DNA of 12,005 nt from JAAYCI01 sp964367945 (GCA_964367945.1 CAYIZZ010000068.1:1-12005), one strand, 5' to 3'; numbered from the stretch's first letter, positions 1 through 6,833 are shown. Numbers and translations: made by a program. Notes: generated by a model not told the origin, from the sequence alone.

Positions 1-1361
1 TTTTCTCTCCTCTCGGCAACGGTTTTTGTGTTGATAAGATGTTTCACGCCAACATTTTCCGAAACGGAGTTGCCGCCGTAAGAGCCACATCCAAGCGTTA
101 AAGAGGGAGCCAATGCGAAGTTGTAAAGATCGCCTATGCCGCCGTGAGCTGCCGGTGTATTTATCACAACACGGCATGCTTTCATTGTATTTTCAAACGT
201 TGTAAGGTCTTCTTTTGCTGTAGCTGTGTCTATAAACATAGAGGCTGTGTGTCCGTATCCGCCATCTTTTACCAGTGTATCTGCTTTTTCCACAGCTTCT
301 TCAAACTTGGTGTATTTGTACATTGCCAGCACCGGCGAAAGCTTCTCGTGTGCAAACTCTTCCGAGATATCAACGCTGGTAACCTCGCCAATCAAGATCT
401 TGGTTTTCTCAGGCACATCCACTCCGGCAAGCTTTGCAATATTGTATGCTGTTTGGCCCACAATTTTTGCGTTCAGCGCACCGTTGATGATGATAGTCTT
501 GCGCACTTTGTCTATTTCTTTCGCCTTTAGGATATAGCATCCGTTTTTGACAAATTCGTCTTTCACCTCGGCATATATGCTTTTGTCCACAATCACGGAC
601 TGCTCGCTGGCGCATATCATGCCGTTATCAAAGGTTTTGGAAAGGATAACCGAGGACACTGCCATTTTCACATCGCATGTTTTATGGAAGATTGCCGGTA
701 CATTACCTGCACCAACACCAATTGCCGGTTTACCGGAAGAATAAGCACTGCGCACCATGCCGGGACCGCCTGTGGCCAAGATCATGTCGGTGCCTTTCAT
801 CACTTCGTTTGTCAGCTCCAGTGACGGAGAGTCAATCCAGCCGATGATTTCTTGTGGTGCGCCTGCTTTCACTGCTGCATCAAGCACAGTTTTTGCAGCT
901 GCAATGGTGCAGTTTTTAGCTCTGGGATGCGGACTAAAGATAATGCCGTTGCGTGTTTTCAAGGCTATCAGCGCCTTAAAAATAGCTGTGGATGTGGGGT
1001 TTGTTGTGGGGATAACTGCTGCAATCACGCCTATCGGCTCTGCAATCACCCTTGTGCCAAACGCATCATCGCGAGATATCACGCCGCATGTTTTTGTGTC
1101 TTTATACTTATTATATATATACTCTGCGGCATAGTGGTTTTTAATCACCTTGTCTTCCACCACGCCCATTCCTGTTTCCGCCACGGCCATTTTCGCCAAT
1201 GGAATCCGTTGGGTGTTTGCCGCTGTTGCTGCTGCTTTAAAAATTTCATTCACTTTTTCCTGTGAATATGTAGAAAATATCTCTTGCGCCTTTCTCACTG
1301 CAGCAATCTTTGCTGTCAAATCTTCCACTGTCTCTACTTTACACACTTTTGCTTCGTCCAT
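1..1361 (-). CDS. adhE: Bifunctional acetaldehyde-CoA/alcohol dehydrogenase, N-terminal part (partial, runs off left edge)
   Basis: The first 453 residues are present and the frame is open to the window edge. They form an aldehyde dehydrogenase domain of the AdhE type, which converts acetyl-CoA to acetaldehyde with NADH in the cytoplasm; in AdhE a C-terminal iron-dependent alcohol dehydrogenase domain then makes ethanol. The catalytic cysteine is Cys250 in the motif DNGMICASEQS. Other family landmarks are IPTTNPTSTAIFKAL near residue 110, SPHPRAKN near 140, TGGPGMV near 190 and LTLGCGSYGGNSVSENVGVK near 430, the last typical of AdhE just before the linker. The iron-dehydrogenase half would lie left of the window, so bifunctionality is inferred from similarity. 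The ATG at 1361 is preceded by an AGAGG ribosome binding site 7 nt upstream. A promoter and a Rex-like operator lie upstream, fitting redox control of fermentation. Confidence 0.93.
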   Translation of the reverse strand, partial: MDEAKVCKVETVEDLTAKIAAVRKAQEIFSTYSQEKVNEIFKAAATAANTQRIPLAKMAVAETGMGVVEDKVIKNHYAAEYIYNKYKDTKTCGVISRDDAFGTRVIAEPIGVIAAVIPTTNPTSTAIFKALIALKTRNGIIFSPHPRAKNCTIAAAKTVLDAAVKAGAPQEIIGWIDSPSLELTNEVMKGTDMILATGGPGMVRSAYSSGKPAIGVGAGNVPAIFHKTCDVKMAVSSVILSKTFDNGMICASEQSVIVDKSIYAEVKDEFVKNGCYILKAKEIDKVRKTIIINGALNAKIVGQTAYNIAKLAGVDVPEKTKILIGEVTSVDISEEFAHEKLSPVLAMYKYTKFEEAVEKADTLVKDGGYGHTASMFIDTATAKEDLTTFENTMKACRVVINTPAAHGGIGDLYNFALAPSLTLGCGSYGGNSVSENVGVKHLINTKTVAERRE

Positions 1362-1453
1362 ACTATACCTCTTCCTTTCCATCGCTTGTGTATCTTCTTG
1401 TTATGCGCGCAGTCTCTGCCCGTTTCAGCTAGTTAAAAGCTGTTAAATTCTAA

Positions 1454-1471
1454 TCGTTAAAAATTTAACAT
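1454..1471. promoter_or_regulatory. Candidate Rex operator
   Basis: The sequence TCGTTAA-AAAT-TTAACAT matches 12 of 14 defined positions of the Rex consensus TTGTTAA-N4-TTAACAA. It sits about 8-25 nt downstream of the predicted adhE transcription start, where binding would block transcription. Rex is the NADH/NAD-sensing repressor that controls adhE in many Clostridia. Further GTTAA half-sites at 1432-1436 and 1442-1446 lie nearby. The assignment is by consensus and context only. Confidence 0.6.
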
Positions 1472-1485
1472 TCATGCTTTATAGA

Positions 1486-1514
1486 ACTATGCCACACTTT
1501 CAGAGATTTGTCAA
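1486..1514 (-). promoter_or_regulatory. adhE promoter
   Basis: Reading the minus strand, a perfect -35 box TTGACA (1509-1514) is followed after exactly 17 bp by CATAGT (1486-1491, 4 of 6 to TATAAT). The start of transcription would be near 1479, leaving a leader of about 118 nt that contains the Rex-like site. Confidence 0.65.
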
Positions 1515-1653
1515 TACTTCTTTGTGAAATTTTTATCAAAATATTTTTTCTTATGAATTTTCACTTATTCGGATGCCATATTCGCAGTCAAATTATACAT
1601 TTACACCATAAAAAAACATCCCCTGCTTTCTTAAAATTATAAACTTCCAAAAC

Positions 1654-1682
1654 TTGTCACACCTGTGATATAATATTATAAT
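1654..1682 (+). promoter_or_regulatory. Promoter for the membrane-anchored protein gene
   Basis: TTGTCA (1654-1659) and a perfect TATAAT (1677-1682) are separated by 17 bp, a near-consensus vegetative promoter. Transcription would start near 1689, about 70 nt before the chosen start codon. Confidence 0.65.
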
Positions 1683-1759
1683 AACATAGCAAAAATATCT
1701 ATATACTGTACTTTCGTTAATAAATAATGAACAAAAAAGAAGAATATCCGAGGTGCGCC

Positions 1760-2302
1760 ATGAAAACCTTTTTCATCATCACTGTGTTAATTGTCATTCT
1801 CATCTTGCTTATTGGGGCCGTTTTTTTCATTTTTAATATTGTGAAAAAAACATCGGCTGTTTCAGCATCGCAAATAGATGTATCTACTAGTGTTGCCGGT
1901 GCGTTTCGTGCTTTTTCTTTTAACAACTCGTACAAAAACGACATGGATGAGGGCCTTGGTGACAGCCGATATTATTATCTTTCTTCCGGCAAAGTTGTCT
2001 TGGAGCTTTGGGGATATAACAGCGATGATGTGATAGACAAGGAAACTTCCATCAGCCCAGAGGAATTTGAAAAGTTGCAACAAGATATTTTAAGCTGGAT
2101 TGAAAAATATGATATTGAAGCTTTGGCAAAAAACGAGGCCGACGCCACACAGCAAGATGAAGAATTTGCCACCGATACACACTCGTCATTTTCGATAACA
2201 ATATACTATAGAAACGCCGATGATGTTGTTTTAACTGCGTTTCCCGACAAGTATACCGAGATGCTATCTGATTTAGATGAGATTTTTTCAGATTACAAAT
2301 AG
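1760..2302 (+). CDS. Membrane-anchored protein of unknown function
   Basis: I do not recognise this 180-residue protein. Residues 4-27 (FFIITVLIVILILLIGAVFF) are a single strongly hydrophobic segment directly after the N-terminus, with no lipobox cysteine. They are followed by KK and a polar, acidic domain of about 150 residues, so a single-pass anchor with the domain outside the cell is likely. The start at 1760 is chosen over an in-frame ATG at 1727 because a GAGG ribosome binding site lies 6 nt before it, whereas the earlier ATG has none. The gene stands alone between its own promoter and a terminator and is divergent from adhE. Confidence 0.75.
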   Translation: MKTFFIITVLIVILILLIGAVFFIFNIVKKTSAVSASQIDVSTSVAGAFRAFSFNNSYKNDMDEGLGDSRYYYLSSGKVVLELWGYNSDDVIDKETSISPEEFEKLQQDILSWIEKYDIEALAKNEADATQQDEEFATDTHSSFSITIYYRNADDVVLTAFPDKYTEMLSDLDEIFSDYK

Positions 2303-2320
2303 CTGCTTTCGCACAAAACC

Positions 2321-2347
2321 ACCGCCTTTAACGGGCGGTATTTTTTT
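2321..2347 (+). terminator. Rho-independent terminator of the membrane protein gene
   Basis: ACCGCC (2321-2326) pairs with GGCGGT (2334-2339) around a 7-nt loop, followed by A and seven T residues. It begins 18 nt after the stop codon at 2302. Confidence 0.88.
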
Positions 2348-2383
2348 GCCGTGTCACGATATTCAAAAGCACTTTTCAGCACA

Positions 2384-2437
2384 AAATAAATAGCAATGAC
2401 AAAAGGCACTTGCACCTAAAGCCGTTGCTATTATTTA
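2384..2437 (-). terminator. Possible terminator-like stem-loop downstream of the chemotaxis receptor gene
   Basis: ATAGCAA (2390-2396) pairs with TTGCTAT (2425-2431); the stem extends through a one-base bulge into flanking A/T runs. On the minus strand it is followed by TTATTTTG. The 28-nt loop and AT-rich stem make it a weak candidate. It lies about 100 bp beyond the receptor stop codon. Confidence 0.3.
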
Positions 2438-2536
2438 ATTTAGTTTATGTAATTTTTCACTTTATAAATAAAACTCACCGATGAAATTTTAGGCTTTTAC
2501 CTAAATGAAACGCCTCTTCGCATTACATCGATTTGG

Positions 2537-4273
2537 CTAATTAGTCAACATCAATATAGCATTATCGGCATTAAAGTCAGATTTACTTTCAGGCAAATTA
2601 AACTGCTCCAATGTTTGTTGCAAGCCGACTGCTTGAGCCGAAAGTTGGTCGCTCAGCATGCTACCTTGATTGGAAACACCGGTGTTTTCCTCCACGGTAT
2701 TTGTGATATTTTGCAGCTCTTCCGACACTTTAGAAATCAGGCTTATTTGCTCATCAGACGAGCTCACCACATCTTCCATCATGGATGTAAGCTTGTTAGA
2801 GTTTTCGGCCACATTCATCACAGTGCTTGTGGCTGTCTCGGCTTTTTGCAGACTGCTTTCAATAGATGCACTCACCGTTCCTATAAGCTTAGATGTGTCT
2901 TGAGCCGCCCTTGCGCTACTTTCCGCCAAGGTTCTGACTTCGTCTGCAACCACGGCAAACCCACGCCCCGACTCGCCCGCACGTGCAGCTTCCACCGCGG
3001 CATTCAGCGCCAAAATATTCGTTTGGAAGGCAATGCCGTCAATTGTTTTCACTATAACTTGTATCTCATCCGATAAGCTTCTTGTTGTTTGCATCTCTTC
3101 CAGCAACGATCCGATTTGTTTTTGGCCATCGCCCAGCATCACGTCTGTTTCGGCAATCACTTGGCTGGTTTCGGTCACAATACTCTTGCTGTTATTCACC
3201 TGACTTGTAATCGAGTCAACAGCATCCGATAAGGAATTCAGCGCTTTTGTTTGGTTTTCCACGCCATTGGTCAGGCCGCCGGAAAAACCTCGCATATGAT
3301 TTGCACCCGAGTGAACCTCGCCTGATGCTTGTTTTATCTGATGCACAACCTCGCTTGTTGCTTTCAGCACATTATCGATGCTATATGCCAGCCTATCCTT
3401 ACTTGAAAGGGGTGTAATGGTCGCTGTATAGTCTTTATTCGCCATCTGTGTAACCACGTTCGAGTACACATTAAGCCTGCTTTGCAAGGTTTTTGTCGAT
3501 GAAAAGATAGTGCCTATTTCATCTTTTGTAGCATACTCTTCGGGAATTTCTGATTCCATGTCACCTGTATCTGCAATATTCGAAACCGTTTCGGCAACAA
3601 TAGAAAGCTTTTTACCCAGTGTTTTCACCACTCTGCGAATCATAAAGAATATCAAAACAATAACAACCAGCGCGAATATCATGTTGAAAATCACCGTAGA
3701 AAGCACAAGGGTATCTTTCACTGCAATAGCCTGGTCTGCCTTCACACCTTCTTCAGCCAACAGCTCTTCCATGCTACCGAAAAAGTCTGTCGCTACAGGT
3801 GTTACGCTACGAAGTGCCGCCAAAGCTTCGTCGTCTTGCCCGCCTTCATTTTTCAAATCAGCCGACAAAATCATAGCGTCAGTATACTGATCTTTCCACC
3901 CAATAATGGTAGAAAAGTCCGTTGCATCTTGCCCACTAAGCCTGCTATAATACGCGTTCATTTTCTCGTCTAGCGACTCGAACGCCGCTATATACCTATC
4001 ATACAGCTCCATGCGTGCTTCTTCATCATCTTGCAGTAGGATATCGCGCCCCAAAACACGGCACAGATACATATTTTCAATCATCTCGTAAACAGCCAGC
4101 TCGTTTTCCACATTGTTTTCTAAAATATTGGTATAGCTTGAATTGACTGTAATGATTGCGGCAAGTGAGGAAATCATCAAAACCAACACAACTATCGTAA
4201 TGGTAGTCTGCACCGGCATAAACTTCTTGCTCAGCTTGGCATTTTCTTCCCATTTAGCATACTTTTTTATCAT
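2537..4273 (-). CDS. Methyl-accepting chemotaxis protein
   Basis: This 578-residue protein is a transmembrane chemoreceptor that controls the CheA kinase and so flagellar rotation. Transmembrane segment 1 spans about residues 20-43 and segment 2 about 188-213. The 145-residue extracellular helical part between them resembles the four-helix-bundle ligand-binding class. A HAMP linker follows (about 214-270), then the long cytoplasmic coiled coil. The conserved signalling tip at 413-451 includes GIAFQTNILALNAAVEAARA and GRGFAVVADEVRTLAE, which is diagnostic. No C-terminal NWETF-type CheR/CheB tether is seen; the protein ends NAILMLTN. The ATG at 4273 has a GGAGG ribosome binding site 7 nt upstream. 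No other chemotaxis gene lies nearby, so it is an orphan receptor gene; the ligand cannot be told. Confidence 0.95.
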   Translation of the reverse strand: MIKKYAKWEENAKLSKKFMPVQTTITIVVLVLMISSLAAIITVNSSYTNILENNVENELAVYEMIENMYLCRVLGRDILLQDDEEARMELYDRYIAAFESLDEKMNAYYSRLSGQDATDFSTIIGWKDQYTDAMILSADLKNEGGQDDEALAALRSVTPVATDFFGSMEELLAEEGVKADQAIAVKDTLVLSTVIFNMIFALVVIVLIFFMIRRVVKTLGKKLSIVAETVSNIADTGDMESEIPEEYATKDEIGTIFSSTKTLQSRLNVYSNVVTQMANKDYTATITPLSSKDRLAYSIDNVLKATSEVVHQIKQASGEVHSGANHMRGFSGGLTNGVENQTKALNSLSDAVDSITSQVNNSKSIVTETSQVIAETDVMLGDGQKQIGSLLEEMQTTRSLSDEIQVIVKTIDGIAFQTNILALNAAVEAARAGESGRGFAVVADEVRTLAESSARAAQDTSKLIGTVSASIESSLQKAETATSTVMNVAENSNKLTSMMEDVVSSSDEQISLISKVSEELQNITNTVEENTGVSNQGSMLSDQLSAQAVGLQQTLEQFNLPESKSDFNADNAILMLTN

Positions 4274-4620
4274 TTGTCACCCTCCATGAAAATATAATAA
4301 TATCTAAACCAAGTTTTAAAATAACAAAAAAATCGCCCTTACTACTTTTTTAGTAAACGCCTTACATGGCACATTCGCAAACACATCTAAAACCATCCAT
4401 CTTAGACCATGAACTACCATAACACTTCAGTTTTTGATTCCTACTATGATACAATGATATCATAAAAACATTCTTTTTTACAACAACTTTTTTATCTAGT
4501 TATTGTTATTTTCTTTTTATTTGCAATTTATTGTTATTTTGCGGCAAAACAAAAAGACACCGGACTGTATCAGATGCCAATTGGGTGCAGCGTACCCAAG
4601 GGGGCATGCTATCACGCTGC
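4274..4620. other. Gene-free intergenic region upstream of the chemotaxis receptor
   Basis: I see no gene here. The left part is AT-rich and should contain the receptor promoter, but no confident -35/-10 pair stands out. It contains an inverted repeat ATGATA (4446-4451)/TATCAT (4458-4463) and a TTACTA/TAGTAA hairpin (4339-4356). From 4545 the composition changes: CAAAACAAAAAGAC (4545-4558) copies one arm of the tRNA terminators further right. A hairpin TTGGGT/ACCCAA (4581-4599) and a palindrome CACGCTGC-T-GCAGCGTG (4613-4629) follow. These look like debris of the tRNA-downstream repeat. Confidence 0.5.
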
Positions 4621-4676
4621 TGCAGCGTGCCACAGGCACCCTGCCAAGAGCCGCCTTTCGATTCCCACGATTATAG

Positions 4677-4714
4677 CAAAACAAAAAGACGCCAACAGGC
4701 GTCTTTTTGTTTTG
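4677..4714 (-). terminator. Terminator hairpin, copy A
   Basis: A perfect 17-bp stem, CAAAACAAAAAGACGCC paired with its complement around AACA, has long T-runs on either strand, so it can act in both directions. On the minus strand it follows directly the CCA end of a truncated tRNA. Confidence 0.85.
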
Positions 4715-4732
4715 GAGCAAGCGATGGGAATC
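4713..4732 (-). pseudogene. Orphan 20-nt tRNA 3' end (T-arm and acceptor remnant)
   Basis: On the minus strand the sequence runs from the T-loop (GATTCCC) through CGCTTGC to TCCA, then straight into a terminator. The rest of the tRNA is missing; an unrelated 26-bp spacer with AAAAAAG replaces it. The acceptor strand reads CGCTTGC where the second copy has CGCCTGC, so it is either a mutated copy or comes from a sister tRNA. Confidence 0.7.
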
Positions 4733-4758
4733 CTTTTTTGCGAAAAAGCCACGGCGGT

Positions 4759-4870
4759 TGCAGCGTGCCACAGGCACCCTGCCAAGAGCCGCCTTTCGAT
4801 TCCCGCGATTATAGCAAAACAAAAAGACGCCAACAGGCGTCTTTTTGTTTTGGAGCAGGCGATGGGAATC
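4759..4870 (-). repeat. 112-bp direct repeat, copy B (flanks the integration site)
   Basis: This is the second copy of the unit at 4621-4732, offset by 138 bp. It differs from copy A in continuing without a break into more tRNA sequence (to about 4897). Within each copy, TTCGATTCCC (4795-4804 here) is also the inverse of the T-arm sequence GGGAATCGAA (4864-4873), so a larger nested hairpin enclosing the terminator is possible. Confidence 0.9.
4815..4852 (-). terminator. Terminator of the interrupted tRNA-Gly gene, copy B
   Basis: This is the same 17-bp perfect stem with AACA loop as in copy A. On the minus strand it overlaps the final bases of the tRNA 3' end, as expected for a terminator serving a single tRNA gene. 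Confidence 0.85.
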
Positions 4871-4897
4871 GAACCCACGACATCAGCTTGGGAAGCT
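4851..4897 (-). other. Attachment site: displaced 3' end of tRNA-Gly(CCC)
   Basis: The minus strand reads as the 3' half of a tRNA: anticodon loop TTCCCAA (anticodon CCC), GCTGA stem strand, TGTC, the T-arm GTGGG-TTCGATT-CCCAT, acceptor strand CGCCTGC, T and CCA. The 5' acceptor strand GCAGGCG and a D-arm are absent upstream; identity to a tRNA fades near 4897 inside the anticodon stem, and the integrase stop codon is 27 bp further on. Tyrosine integrases commonly recombine in the anticodon or T-arm region of tRNA genes, so this is the junction between host (left) and element (right). The intact tRNA should be at the far end of the element. Confidence 0.82.
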
Positions 4898-4924
4898 AGA
4901 ATCACCACCGATATTATGACGTAT

Positions 4925-6034
4925 TTACGCATTTTTTATTTTTTGAGCCAATTCGATAGACACATTGGCATTGATTTTTTCACGTGCCGCCTCTATAGTC
5001 ACATCGGTTGTGTGGGTGTAAATTCGTGAGGTTAATTCAATTGACGAATGCCCCATCAGATACCTCGCCACATTGATGGGAACCCCTGCATCTTGTAAAT
5101 CCGTGCAGTAGGTATGGCGCAAACAGTAAGGCACAAGATCCATGTCCACTGCGTGTATTTTTATTTCGTTGCGATACACGGTAGCACCCATGAGAATATC
5201 AAGGTCCCTTTTAAAGCTTTTCCATAAGCCCCTCATGCTTTCGTTTGTGTGCCTCTTCCTGGTAGTCGATTGCACAAACACCGGTGCGAATGGATCACCA
5301 TGATTATCCCATAAAACACCTTCAAATACGGCAGGTATTGGAACATCACGCACACCGGCTACGCTTTTAGGTGGTCCTATTTCGTTGCTCCCGGCTTTCA
5401 TTGCGCAAACTATGTGTATTACTTTCGCATCGAAGTCAATATGCCGCCAATCAAGCGCACGTGTTTCATTAGGTCTTAGGCCACAATAAAGCATCATTTG
5501 TACCCAAAGCCCGGCATAATGTGTCTGCGCAAGTTCAAGTATATATTTTCTTTCAGTCGGGGTTATACTGCGGTGTGTGCCGTCTTTCGATGCCGGCAAT
5601 ACTAAAAACTCAGCAGGGTTCTTGTTCACAATCCCATTTTGGACTGCTTTTTGGAATATCGCCCCGAGGGCATTCTTTATTTTTGATAGATGTGATTTGC
5701 TAAGACCTTCCCTGCTGTTCAGTATTTTTTGTAGTTGCACCGGCTTTACTTTATTTATAGGCATCTGCCCTATCTCTGGGAATATCACATTCTGAAAGAT
5801 ACTTATATAGTTTCTATATTGCCCCTGCCCTATCACAGGCTTTTTATATGTTTCAAGCCATTCTTCGGCCCATCGCTTGACGGTCATGTTCCCCGAAACA
5901 CCAATCTCACCACGCTCCAAAGAAAGGCGCAATTCAGCTGCCTTAGCATGTGCTTCGGCAAGGGTTTTGCCTTTGCGTTCATACCGCTTACCCTCAAAAA
6001 CAAAGGTTACTCTGTGGTATTGTTTATGTGACAT
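4925..6034 (-). CDS. int: Phage-type tyrosine recombinase (integrase)
   Basis: This 369-residue site-specific recombinase integrates and excises the element at the adjacent tRNA site. An N-terminal arm-binding part (about 1-45) and a SAM-like core-binding domain (about 50-145) precede the catalytic domain. The catalytic set is visible: Arg187 in YCGLRPNETRALDW, a likely Lys223, Arg306 in VPYCLRHTYCTDLQ, His329 in LMGHSS and the nucleophile Tyr339 in RIYTHT. The first histidine of the usual HxxR box is Tyr303, a variant I associate with phage integrases of Firmicutes. The start at 6034 has a GAGAGG ribosome binding site 7 nt upstream. Length is normal and no damage is seen, so the enzyme is probably active. 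Its 3' end faces the attachment site. Confidence 0.95.
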   Translation of the reverse strand: MSHKQYHRVTFVFEGKRYERKGKTLAEAHAKAAELRLSLERGEIGVSGNMTVKRWAEEWLETYKKPVIGQGQYRNYISIFQNVIFPEIGQMPINKVKPVQLQKILNSREGLSKSHLSKIKNALGAIFQKAVQNGIVNKNPAEFLVLPASKDGTHRSITPTERKYILELAQTHYAGLWVQMMLYCGLRPNETRALDWRHIDFDAKVIHIVCAMKAGSNEIGPPKSVAGVRDVPIPAVFEGVLWDNHGDPFAPVFVQSTTRKRHTNESMRGLWKSFKRDLDILMGATVYRNEIKIHAVDMDLVPYCLRHTYCTDLQDAGVPINVARYLMGHSSIELTSRIYTHTTDVTIEAAREKINANVSIELAQKIKNA

Positions 6035-6062
6035 TGCGTGACCTCTCGCCTCTCATCATAAT

Positions 6063-6089
6063 ATGTCATTAAATGTCATTGCACTGTCA
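6063..6089. repeat. Helically phased TGTCA repeats upstream of int
   Basis: ATGTCATT occurs at 6063-6070 and again at 6073-6080, and TGTCA again at 6085-6089, giving three TGTCA motifs spaced 10-11 bp apart. On the minus strand the last lies in a TTGACA -35 box (6085-6090) for int, although no good -10 follows at normal spacing. Such phased repeats could be a binding site for a regulator or excisionase; the role is unknown. Confidence 0.4.
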
Positions 6090-6111
6090 AATATTGTATG
6101 GTATAATTAAA

Positions 6112-6528
6112 TTATATACTATTCCGTATAGCAGAAACAATACTGCTTGCATTCCATTTAACAACCTCGTCTGAATTAGATCTTACAATTTCCGGTATGT
6201 TTTGATTCCCCCAAGGAACCACACCTACAATGTATTTCTTCATCCTCACTGCTTCATTTATTTCATACTGCATCCATTCTTTATGTGATGTATAAATCCC
6301 AGAAATCACCACCACGCATTGAACTTGCTGAATTTTATTTGTAATGGCTGTTTTTATTTTTTCTTTACTCGCGCTCCCACTCAATTCTAAAGGTTTATCT
6401 TTTGGCGCAGAATAATTTGTATATTTAAAAAACAGTTCATTCTCAAGCAGGTTTACCATTCTTTCGTATTCTTCGCCATAAGACCATGCGTGACTAATAA
6501 AAATTCTAAAATTGTACAATTCCGGCAT
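6112..6528 (-). CDS. ThsB-type TIR-like domain protein (MTH538/DUF1863 family)
   Basis: The 138-residue protein is one TIR-like domain of the class that includes ThsB of the Thoeris anti-phage system. Visible landmarks are strand A with FISHAW (residues 10-15), an insertion with the segment SGSASKEKIKTAI (50-62), strand VVVISGIYTS (72-81), the W85-x3-E89 pair in EWMQYEIN where Glu89 is the candidate catalytic residue, and VGVVPWG (101-107). ThsB proteins make a cyclic ADP-ribose-type signal from NAD that activates ThsA; no ThsA-like gene is in this window, so a Thoeris role is unproven. An AAAGGTG ribosome binding site lies 8 nt before the ATG. The gene lies between int and a divergent small phage gene, 37 bp away, in the place where temperate phages often carry accessory genes. 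Confidence 0.85.
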   Translation of the reverse strand: MPELYNFRIFISHAWSYGEEYERMVNLLENELFFKYTNYSAPKDKPLELSGSASKEKIKTAITNKIQQVQCVVVISGIYTSHKEWMQYEINEAVRMKKYIVGVVPWGNQNIPEIVRSNSDEVVKWNASSIVSAIRNSI

Positions 6529-6565
6529 TTAAAACACACCTTTCTTTTAATATTGGAGGTATTTC

Positions 6566-6757
6566 ATGAAACCACAAAAATTTAGAAAAAAACCAGTTAT
6601 AATCGAAGCATATCAAACCCCTGTAGAGTTAAACATTGAGACATTAGAGGGCGTGATGCACGCAAGCCCCGGTGATTACATTATCACAGGAGTAAACGGT
6701 GAGCAATATCCGTGCAAGCCTGATATTTTTGACAAAACTTACGAACTCGTATCATAA
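6566..6757 (+). CDS. Small prophage protein with PGDYI and YPCKPDIF motifs
   Basis: This 63-residue protein has the layout of a widespread small phage protein: an N-terminal KFRKKPVIIEAYQ, then PGDYIITGVNGEQYPCKPDI and FDKTYE near the end. I recognise the family from Firmicutes prophages but know no function for it. The ATG has a perfect GGAGG 6 nt upstream and the gene ends in its own strong terminator, so it is a stand-alone unit. It points opposite to all other genes between int and the repressor. Confidence 0.8.
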   Translation: MKPQKFRKKPVIIEAYQTPVELNIETLEGVMHASPGDYIITGVNGEQYPCKPDIFDKTYELVS

Positions 6758-6772
6758 AATCATATTTATCCC

Positions 6773-6800
6773 AAGCCCCCCACTCGGGGGCTTTTTTATT
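6773..6800 (+). terminator. Rho-independent terminator of the small phage gene
   Basis: AAGCCCCC (6773-6780) pairs with GGGGGCTT (6786-6793) around CACTC, followed by T-rich sequence. It lacks a T-run on the minus strand, so it should stop only rightward transcription. Confidence 0.93.
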
Positions 6801-6802
6801 TT

Positions 6803-6833
6803 CCTGCAAGTTACCAGCAAGTTAAGGTGTGGG
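6803..6833 (+). repeat. 31-bp direct repeat, copy 1 (flanks the NYN gene)
   Basis: The segment begins CCTGCAAGTTACCAGC and ends AAGGTGTGGG. It recurs at 7799-7829 with one mismatch. Inside it, GCAAGTTA occurs twice, separated by CCA. It lies directly after the terminator of the small phage gene. Confidence 0.92.

Larger units (their letters stand above)
1362..1759. other. Divergent intergenic region between adhE and the membrane protein gene
   Basis: This 398-bp AT-rich stretch has no coding potential I can support. It holds the adhE promoter and Rex-like site on the left and a near-consensus promoter for the rightward gene on the right. In between, GTGAAA (1524-1529) and TTTCAC (1559-1564) form a widely spaced inverted repeat upstream of the adhE -35 box; I cannot assign it. 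Confidence 0.6.
4621..4732 (-). repeat. 112-bp direct repeat, copy A (tRNA 3' scrap + terminator + downstream segment)
   Basis: This segment recurs at 4759-4870 in the same orientation with only two differences that I count (4667 and 4720). Read on the minus strand, each unit begins with the last 20 nt of a tRNA, then a 17-bp terminator stem, then about 55 bp of unique sequence ending in GCAGCGT on the plus strand. The two units are 26 bp apart. Confidence 0.9.

Noticed and set aside
144..1446. Rightward open frames opposite adhE
   Set aside because: They are antisense shadows of adhE, rich in Cys, His and Phe, and have no ribosome binding sites.
4621..4870. CRISPR array
   Set aside because: There are only two 112-bp copies with a 26-bp gap, and they contain tRNA and terminator sequence.
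4851..4920. A complete tRNA-Gly gene
   Set aside because: The 5' acceptor strand and D-arm are missing upstream of the anticodon loop; only the 3' part is present.
4517..4932. Several overlapping open frames on both strands encoding repetitive peptides such as KTPVGVFLFCYNRGNRKAA and GDGNRTHD
   Set aside because: They are translations of the tRNA tails, terminator stems and 112-bp repeats. GNRTH-like peptides are a known artefact of reading tRNA T-arms in reverse.
6510..6521. Palindrome AATTGTACAATT as an operator
   Set aside because: It lies within the first codons of the TIR gene, is short and AT-rich, and has no related copy in the window.
6803..6833. Iterons of a replication origin (GCAAGTTA repeats)
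   Set aside because: There are only two 8-mers per copy, and the two copies are about 1 kb apart with no replication initiator gene nearby.
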